Source: Candidatus Saccharimonadota bacterium (GTDB taxonomy: Bacteria; Patescibacteriota; Saccharimonadia; Saccharimonadales; Saccharimonadaceae). From it: DNA of 47,519 bases. The translations under genes and the position numbers were made by a program. Within the stretch, counting starts at the first letter, position 1. The number at the start of each line of letters is the position of its first letter. The stretch covers positions 1 through 47,519 of the forward strand of contig JAFWHE010000020.1 of assembly GCA_017512045.1 (NCBI GenBank). The letters run 5' to 3'. Positions 42,302-47,519 of this stretch are shown piece after piece. The notes below the pieces were generated by a model that was given only the letters and a program-made list of their open reading frames with translations, made no database searches and was not told the origin of the DNA.

Positions 42302-43684
42302 ATGGATCGCGAGCGGAAAAAGCGAATTCAGACAATTAGGCTGATTATTACAGAAGTTATTATGGTTGTGACGGTTGTCGTGGCCGTGGTGATATTGACT
42401 TTTATTGCGATGGGTTATAATGTGCGGAACGGTGAGCTTGACCAGTCTGGCTTGGTTCAAATTCAATCTAAGCCTAGTGGTGCGGTCGTGCAAATTGACG
42501 GTGAGGTGATGTCGGCTAGAACTGGTATGAGCAAGATGCTAACCGCTGGAGAACATAGGGTCCAGATTTCTAAAAAAGATTACGACACTTGGGAGAATGA
42601 TATTATCAGTAAATCTGGCTGGCTCCTTAGACTGGATTATCCAAGGCTTTTTTATCAAAATCGTACCCCAGAAGTATTGCAAGAGTATCCATCCGACATA
42701 GAGATATTTTCTACTTCGCCGAATCGGGAGAAAATAATATATGCTATTTCTAGTGTGAAAGAATGGAAAATCCTGAGTATTAGAGGCGATAACGCTGAGG
42801 AAAAAACTATTGATATAGCGGATTTGCTGGCTCAGCATGAAATTTTATCGTTGAAATGGAGTGATAATAGCGACAAAATACTAATCAAAACTGCGAAGGA
42901 TAATAATATCGAATGGATTATTGTCAACACTCGTGAGCCGGAGAAAAGTGTTAACCTGTCTCAGGCTTTTGGCATGAGATTTTCTGAGATGGATTTTGCT
43001 AATGATATCGGAGAGAGAATGCTTGCAGTAGAAAATGGCAACCTACGTTCTCTAATGGTTAATGACAAGACAGTATCACAAGCTCTAGCAAGCAATGTGG
43101 AAACTTTTGTTTTGAATGGCAAGGATGTCGTCTATTTGACGAACGGCCATGAAATTAAGCTGTATCAAGATGGTCCGGATGATATTCTACTTAGCTCTTA
43201 TCCTTTGGAGCAGAATATTAAGATATCCATCGGTGAATACCTTAGCGAAAAATATTTATTTGTGGTTAGTGATCGGAAAATTGTAGCCTATAAGGGTGAT
43301 TTTCCGACCAAAGATGATTCCCTTGCGGAGATGGAAGTGGCACTTGATACGGAGCTACCATTTAGCCCAGAGATAATTCAGACTTATACTGGAAATGAGC
43401 TCTTTTTGATGAGCAGTGGCAAGAACATTGCAGTTTTTGATGCGGAATTAGCTAAATTATCACAATACGAGATAGAAGATGATAAATATTTTTTCCTGGA
43501 TGGATATATGATTGCGACTATCGGTGACGGGAAAATGATTGTGCGTGATTTTGATGGCACTAATCGTCGAGAAATTACTGATGCAACTGGTGGTGGCACC
43601 ATCTCAAGAGATGATAAATACCTTTATTATTACAAAACTGAGCGTGGCAATACTACTATATTAAGAGAAAAAATTATAGAATAA
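42302..43684 (+). CDS. Membrane-anchored PEGA-domain protein
   Basis: A 460-aa protein. The short cytoplasmic N-terminus is followed by one membrane helix (IITEVIMVVTVVVAVVILTF) and a PEGA domain at about residues 55-100 (LVQIQSKPSGAVVQIDGEV and GEHRVQISKKDYDTW). About 330 residues of repeated beta strands follow, possibly a propeller. PEGA domains occur in surface-layer and envelope proteins. There is no Shine-Dalgarno, and an A/T-rich -10-like box lies close to the ATG. Confidence 0.8.
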   Translation: MDRERKKRIQTIRLIITEVIMVVTVVVAVVILTFIAMGYNVRNGELDQSGLVQIQSKPSGAVVQIDGEVMSARTGMSKMLTAGEHRVQISKKDYDTWENDIISKSGWLLRLDYPRLFYQNRTPEVLQEYPSDIEIFSTSPNREKIIYAISSVKEWKILSIRGDNAEEKTIDIADLLAQHEILSLKWSDNSDKILIKTAKDNNIEWIIVNTREPEKSVNLSQAFGMRFSEMDFANDIGERMLAVENGNLRSLMVNDKTVSQALASNVETFVLNGKDVVYLTNGHEIKLYQDGPDDILLSSYPLEQNIKISIGEYLSEKYLFVVSDRKIVAYKGDFPTKDDSLAEMEVALDTELPFSPEIIQTYTGNELFLMSSGKNIAVFDAELAKLSQYEIEDDKYFFLDGYMIATIGDGKMIVRDFDGTNRREITDATGGGTISRDDKYLYYYKTERGNTTILREKIIE

Positions 43685-43685
43685 T

Positions 43686-44966
43686 CTAGCCATTACCAGT
43701 GAGCCAGTTCCAAATTCGCTCAAAGAATGTCGGCTCGTTTTGTGGCATCATTTCTCCATCTTGATTCTCTGTATTGTCATCTACAATCTCGTCAGATTGA
43801 ACTGCTCCAGATGGTACGGGATTGATTTGTTCGGCTGTCACGAGTAGACGGTAGCGTGAAGTGCCAAGTGGTGTACACGTAATCAGAGTAAGCATCGGTT
43901 TGGTGGTTTCGTAAACGAGTGCAGAAACATTATCTGGCTCCACGGTTTCCATTTTTACAACGGAGTAAGTGTATCGTACCCCTGCATAGTCAATATAAAT
44001 CAAATCACCATTTCCTAGCCTCTCAAGCCCAGAGAAGATGAACTTGTATTGATTATTACTATAAATATCTCCAGCGGAATGACCAGTGATGACGAGGTTA
44101 CCAATCTGGCCGGGGAGAGCAGATGCTCCAGGAATTGCGAATTGTGCAACACCATTTTCCATCGCAGCATTAACAGTATTAGTATCATTACTGATGCCGA
44201 AATGTACTGGTACATCTACATTGAGCTTTGGAATCATTAGGCGATTATCTGGGCCAACAGCTTTTGTGACGGTCGGGTCTATCTCTGTGATGCCAGTGTC
44301 AGAAGTGTTTCCCGGAGAAATATAAGCCATAATTGGTGCGAAAATCATGCGATTGTATTGTAAGAATAATATGAGTAATACCGCTGTAGCACCAGCAATG
44401 ATTGGGATGAATTTCTTGTGACGGTGGACTTTCTTGGCCTCCTTGGATGCACGCTTTTGGACGCGCTCTTTCAGAGAAGAAATAATACTTTTTTCTTCTT
44501 CGTCGGTTGGATTGACTGGCTGATCGGAAATGATGACATCAGATTTTTTGCGAGCGTCTTTTAGGCGCTCGCCCTCAATGTATTGGTTAGCCGCTTTAGC
44601 ATAATATTCGCTGTAATATTTTTGGTAGTAATATTGCCAAGCTGAATGATATTTCTGCCAAGCGATTTTGTCTGCCGTGTTGACTTTATTTTGGGCTGTG
44701 GCGTTGGTAGGAATAGGCGTCTGTTTATAAGATGACGGAATGTTGTCGGACATATCACTGGCCAAATGCCCAAAGTCACGCAAAACTTTCGCTCTGGCAC
44801 TGATGGCGGCTTTTTCTGAGATGCTAGGAATAACACGCTTCATAGAAGAAGTTCCACTGACTTTTCCATCAGAAGAATAGGCCGCAAGTACTTTTTTGCG
44901 CGCCAATTCCATTGCAGCTTCTCTTTGTCGCTGGGTGGTATTTTGCCCACCAGTAGTTGGTTCCAT
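43686..44966 (-). CDS. Sortase-family transpeptidase
   Basis: A 426-aa protein with a long cytoplasmic N-terminus (about 195 residues, Tyr/Lys/Ala-rich), a membrane helix (FIPIIAGATAVLLILFLQY) and a C-terminal sortase domain. Catalytic residues are H in LVITGHSAGD, C in LTLITCTPLG and R in SRYRLLVTAE, in the class D/E style. Sortases attach surface proteins via a sorting signal or build pili. No LPxTG-type substrate is obvious in this window. TATAAT ends 6 nt before the ATG (leaderless). Confidence 0.9.
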   Translation of the reverse strand: MEPTTGGQNTTQRQREAAMELARKKVLAAYSSDGKVSGTSSMKRVIPSISEKAAISARAKVLRDFGHLASDMSDNIPSSYKQTPIPTNATAQNKVNTADKIAWQKYHSAWQYYYQKYYSEYYAKAANQYIEGERLKDARKKSDVIISDQPVNPTDEEEKSIISSLKERVQKRASKEAKKVHRHKKFIPIIAGATAVLLILFLQYNRMIFAPIMAYISPGNTSDTGITEIDPTVTKAVGPDNRLMIPKLNVDVPVHFGISNDTNTVNAAMENGVAQFAIPGASALPGQIGNLVITGHSAGDIYSNNQYKFIFSGLERLGNGDLIYIDYAGVRYTYSVVKMETVEPDNVSALVYETTKPMLTLITCTPLGTSRYRLLVTAEQINPVPSGAVQSDEIVDDNTENQDGEMMPQNEPTFFERIWNWLTGNG

Positions 44967-45081
44967 GGGATTATTATAGCATAAAAATATTTGGTTTAAA
45001 AATGCTTATAGTTACAATTTTAGTGTAAATTAGTTGTGAAATTATTAAAAACGAAAAAAATATGCTATAATATACAAACAA

Positions 45082-45168
45082 GGGCGAGTGGCGGAACTGG
45101 TAGACGCGCTAGACTCAAAATCTGGTTCCAGCAATGGAGTGAGGGTTCGATTCCCTCCCCGCCCACCA
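45082..45168 (+). tRNA. tRNA-Leu (anticodon CAA)
   Basis: A class II tRNA with a long variable arm. The acceptor GGGCGAG pairs with CCCGCCC with one mismatch. The anticodon loop CTCAAAA gives CAA (codon UUG), the T arm GAGGG-TTCGATT-CCCTC is clear and CCA is encoded. An extended -10 (TATGC-TATAAT, 45061-45071) lies just upstream. Confidence 0.92.
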
Positions 45169-45170
45169 GA

Positions 45171-45197
45171 AAAGAAAGACCGACGAGGTCTATTTTT
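45171..45197 (+). terminator. Weak terminator after tRNA-Leu
   Basis: A short stem AGACC/GGTCT is followed by ATTTTTATTT. It overlaps the stop of the opposing membrane-protein gene. Confidence 0.55.
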
Positions 45198-45555
45198 ATT
45201 TAGTATATTTGTAAAGTTTTTTAGAGATATCATATAGTTCTTGGATGTGATTCTCCAAGAAATAATAATGTTTGACATAGGCGATGCTCAAGGCCCAGAG
45301 AATAATTGTCACGATGGCGGCAGGAAGTAAACTAATCCAGTTGTTCCAGGCGATATCATTCGCCCACCAGATGCAAACACCAGTCATAATAAGTGTGATA
45401 AAGATGAAAAATAGCATAATCAGGAGGTGAACTAATCTTTCATGTTGGAAATTACTCACTGTGTTTTGATGATAAGAGATTAACTTATCATCGATATGAC
45501 CTTGCTTGATTTTTTCAGTAATGAATCGTTCATATTCTCTGATTCGTTTTTCCAT
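45196..45555 (-). CDS. Small two-helix membrane protein
   Basis: A 119-aa protein of unknown function. An amphipathic N-terminus of about 40 residues is followed by two membrane helices (LLIMLFFIFITLIMTGVCIW and WISLLPAAIVTIILWALSI) and a basic C-terminus. TATAAT ends 6 nt before the ATG on the minus strand, with no Shine-Dalgarno, which supports it as a real leaderless gene. Confidence 0.65.
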   Translation of the reverse strand: MEKRIREYERFITEKIKQGHIDDKLISYHQNTVSNFQHERLVHLLIMLFFIFITLIMTGVCIWWANDIAWNNWISLLPAAIVTIILWALSIAYVKHYYFLENHIQELYDISKKLYKYTK

Positions 45556-45586
45556 AAGCGTATTATATCACGAAAAAATCCATCAT

Positions 45587-45613
45587 AAAACCCCGGAACA
45601 TGACCGGGGCAAA
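45587..45613. terminator. GC-rich hairpin
   Basis: CCCCGG-AACATGA-CCGGGG is flanked by short A runs. It lies between the small membrane protein and the dehydrogenase. The minus-strand side has TTTTATG, so weak terminator activity is possible in that direction. Confidence 0.45.
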
Positions 45614-45752
45614 ACTCTACTCTACATTTTCATTATAGCATATTTTCTGATAATGCAAGTGGTTTTTAATAAATTTCCAAATTTTAAAAAAATAGTTTCG
45701 CGAATTGCCTAAAAGTAGTAAAATAAGATAATAAAGTAAAGAGAGGAGTTTT

Positions 45753-46514
45753 ATGTTTGACTTAAAAGGACAAGTGGCTGTTGTGACAGGTGCATCTAGT
45801 GGTCTTGGAAAACAAATGGCGAGAGCTTTTGCTGGTCAGGGTGCGAAGTTGGCGATTCTAGCTCGTCGCTATGAAAGGTTAGAAGAATTCGCTAAAGAGC
45901 TAAAGAAAGAATATGGAGTAGAAGTCTTCCCTGTTAAGTGTGATGTTACTTCCACTGAGAGCATTAATGATGCCGCCAAGGCTGTAGAAAAGAAATACGG
46001 TAAGGTCGATATTTTGCTAAACTGTGCTGGTTCATCTAAAGACAAAGGTGTATTGGATATGGCGGATGATGAATGGGACTTTACAATTGCCACGGATGAG
46101 ACGAGTGTGTTTAAGATGACTCGTGCTTTTGGTAATATCATGAAGAAGAAGAAATATGGCCGTATCATCAATATCGCTTCTATGTATGGCTTGGTTGGTA
46201 ATACGGAGATTCCAACGATTGCCTATCACGCATCTAAGGGTGCAGTGGTGAACTTCACACGTGCAGTGGCGGCGGAGTTAGCAACTACTGGTATTACTTG
46301 CAACGCAATTTGTCCGGGTTATTTCTATACTGAGTTGACTCAGCCAGTACTGGATACAGAGAGATTCCAGCAATTTGCTAAGCAGACTGTACCAATGCAA
46401 CGCTACGGCAAAGAAGGTGAGCTAAATGCTGCAGTAATCTTCCTCGCCAGCAAAGAAGCCAGCTATGTAACAGGTGCTATTTTGCCGGTTGACGGTGGCT
46501 ATACTTGTGTCTAG
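45753..46514 (+). CDS. Short-chain dehydrogenase/reductase (FabG-like)
   Basis: A 253-aa classical SDR. The NAD(P)-binding TGASSGLGKQMARAF lies at about residues 13-27, followed by NCAGSSKDKG. The catalytic Ser is in NIASMYGLVG, Tyr and Lys are in AYHASKGAVVNFTRA, and the end TGAILPVDGGY is typical. It resembles 3-oxoacyl-ACP reductases, but no fatty-acid genes are nearby, so the substrate is open. The Shine-Dalgarno is GAGAGGAG. Cassette C begins about 15 nt after the stop. Confidence 0.9.
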   Translation: MFDLKGQVAVVTGASSGLGKQMARAFAGQGAKLAILARRYERLEEFAKELKKEYGVEVFPVKCDVTSTESINDAAKAVEKKYGKVDILLNCAGSSKDKGVLDMADDEWDFTIATDETSVFKMTRAFGNIMKKKKYGRIINIASMYGLVGNTEIPTIAYHASKGAVVNFTRAVAAELATTGITCNAICPGYFYTELTQPVLDTERFQQFAKQTVPMQRYGKEGELNAAVIFLASKEASYVTGAILPVDGGYTCV

Positions 46515-46528
46515 ATAATAGAAATTCT

Positions 46529-46770
46529 CCCCCACTGGTAGCCTTGGTGCAAGATCTTATCCATTGTCGTATGTATATTCTGGCAACTATTACTGGGTTA
46601 CGGGTAGGCTTTACAACCAGACGGTGGCTGGCTACTACTGGTCATCTAGTATAGTTAGTAGCACCGTTAGTTACCGCCTGGATATGGGTAGTACACGCTT
46701 GATTAAGGCGGGTAGCGGTAATAAGCCCTACGGGTTTAATCTGCGTTGTATTTCAAAACTGGCATACTGA
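46529..46770 (+). repeat. FISUMP C-terminal cassette C
   Basis: It begins with CCACTGGTAGCCTTGGTG, reads SYPLSYVYSGNYYWVTGRLYNQ (in parts: SYVYSG, NYYWVTGRLYNQ), then GYYWSSSIVSSTVSYRL, and ends GFNLRCI. It is tail-to-tail with cassette D and lies directly downstream of the dehydrogenase. Confidence 0.85.
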
Positions 46771-46775
46771 AATTA

Positions 46776-47038
46776 TCACACAACGCAAGGCGAACCCACT
46801 GCGCTTATTATAGGTGCCGGCCTTAATCAGACGCGTACTACCTATACTCAAGTCGTAACTATAGGAACTATGATAAATAGTAGATGACCAGTAATAGCCA
46901 CTTACCATCTGGTAGTAAAGGCGACCAGCACCCCAGTTGTAGCGGCCTGAATAGATATATGATAACGGATAGCTTCTAGCATTCTTATCCCCACTTTCAT
47001 TATCCTCATACCCATAGGTAGTGAATAAGTAGGATTAT
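46776..47038 (-). repeat. FISUMP C-terminal cassette D
   Basis: The minus strand reads SYLFTTYGYEDNESGDKN, then SYIYSGRYNWGAGRLYYQ and GYYWSSTIYHSSYSYDL, and ends GFALRCV. It is the most complete cassette with the long head. Its head abuts the head of cassette I. Confidence 0.85.
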
Positions 47039-47312
47039 GATTTGGGGAATCCAACCGATCCAAATGCTGGTACTAACCGTATTAATGCTGTGAGTAGGGA
47101 TAATTTGATGAATGAAGTGTCGCTTGGGTATGATGGAAGCTATGGCTACTACTCACTATTTAATGTTGGAACAAATGGGATTTGGTGGACCTCGGACATC
47201 TATAATGATAGCTATTCACACTATTTAGGCTTATTTACAGATGGTCGTATTAATCCACAAGATAAGTACCATAAATACACGGGATATTCTGTGCGTTGTG
47301 CAACGCAGAACG
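47030..47312 (+). repeat. FISUMP-type cassette I (second family)
   Basis: The plus strand reads NPTDPNAGTNRINAVSRDN, then GTNGIWWTSDIYNDSYSHY and GLFTDGRINPQ, and ends GYSVRCATQ. The WW-SDIYN and SVRC features are FISUMP-like, but the sequence clearly differs from the other cassettes. No start signal. It is tail-to-tail with cassette E; the joint TGCGTTGTGCAACGCA is almost a perfect palindrome. Confidence 0.65.
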
Positions 47313-47519
47313 AACCCGAAGCGCTTATTATAGCTACCCGCCTTAATCAAGCGAGTATTATACATATTCAGGTCGTAACTACTGGCGCTACTAACTATAC
47401 TAGATGACCAGTAGTGGCCAATCACCGTCTGGCTGTAAAGCCTACCCGTATCCCAGTAATAGTGGCCAGAATATACATACGACAATGGATAAGATCCTGC
47501 ACCAAGGCTACCAGTGGAG
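47303..47519 (-). repeat. FISUMP C-terminal cassette E (reaches window end)
   Basis: The minus strand reads TGSLGAGSYPLSYVYSG, HYYWDTGRLYSQ and HYWSSSIVSSASSYDL, and ends GFVLRCT. Its last 126 plus-strand bases align to window bases 1-126 without gaps. Very close to cassettes B, C and F. Confidence 0.85.

Noticed and set aside
45753-46514. Assigning fabG to the dehydrogenase
   Set aside because: The SDR fold is certain, but there is no acyl-carrier or fatty-acid gene context, so the substrate cannot be named.
1-47519. A complete DGR (reverse transcriptase, Avd, template repeat) in the window
   Set aside because: None of the translated genes has reverse-transcriptase motifs, and no cassette carries AAY at all variable codons.
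1-47519. CRISPR array
   Set aside because: The repeats seen are long, coding, diverged and in both orientations. There is no regular short repeat-spacer pattern and no cas gene.
1-47519. Recoded TGA (as in Gracilibacteria/SR1)
   Set aside because: TGA ends several conserved genes at the expected length (for example xseA, dprA and mraY), and no conserved frame runs through it.

Overview
The window looks like a fragment of a small, streamlined bacterial genome of the candidate phyla radiation, most likely Candidatus Saccharibacteria (TM7). This is inference from gene content and style: a reduced housekeeping set, a compact division/wall cluster (rsmH, ftsL-like, class B PBP, mraY, ftsW, murG, ftsQ-like) without the mur ligases, a sortase, DprA, a TraG/VirD4-like ATPase, PemK-type toxins and large FISUMP surface proteins. 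TGA acts as a normal stop codon throughout. Both ends lie inside copies of one repeat family, so the window is probably a whole contig broken at repeats.

Layout. 1-250: an inverted FISUMP cassette and the rplU promoter. 254-11760: housekeeping genes (rplU, parAB, a long RelA/SpoT protein, rnhA-CYTH-DUF4868-xseAB, a minimal histidine kinase and receiver pair, recO, glyS, ppa). 12023-14362: an intact 779-aa surface protein ending in a FISUMP domain, followed by small structured units and toxin-antitoxin genes (PemK, RelB/YafQ). 16690-24018: the division/wall cluster, interrupted by a 21-codon ORF and a structured RNA-like element. 24031-24856: three cassettes, then about 0.8 kb without a convincing gene. 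25727-36294: TraG-like ATPase, a sigma-region-4/HARE-HTH protein, topA, a structured RNA candidate, dprA, a YefM/YoeB-type module, pth and der. 36364-45555: two unknown proteins, two tRNAs, a DUF3048 protein, gltX, cell-surface proteins and the sortase. 45753-47519: a short-chain dehydrogenase and four more cassettes.

The most notable signal is a family of at least nine partial, apparently promoterless cassettes on both strands. Each is about 215-305 bp as delimited here (two are cut by the window ends) and lies downstream of a gene or tail-to-tail with another cassette. They match the C-terminal end of the intact FISUMP gene. In the main subfamily most differences fall in defined codons. There the first two bases vary freely and the third stays a fixed T or C, giving NNY codons that encode mainly N, S, T, I, Y, H, D, A, V, G, R, L, F and P. 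That resembles the output of a diversity-generating retroelement, but no reverse transcriptase or template repeat is visible, and many adenines in neighbouring codons are unchanged. The arrangement also resembles a silent-cassette store feeding one expressed gene by recombination or inversion. Either way it is a strong candidate for a surface-protein diversification system.

A second pattern is regulatory. At least ten genes on both strands have a TATAAT-like -10 box ending exactly 6 nt before the ATG and no Shine-Dalgarno, which implies leaderless mRNAs. Genes inside operons use ordinary Shine-Dalgarno sites or 1-4 nt stop/start overlaps.
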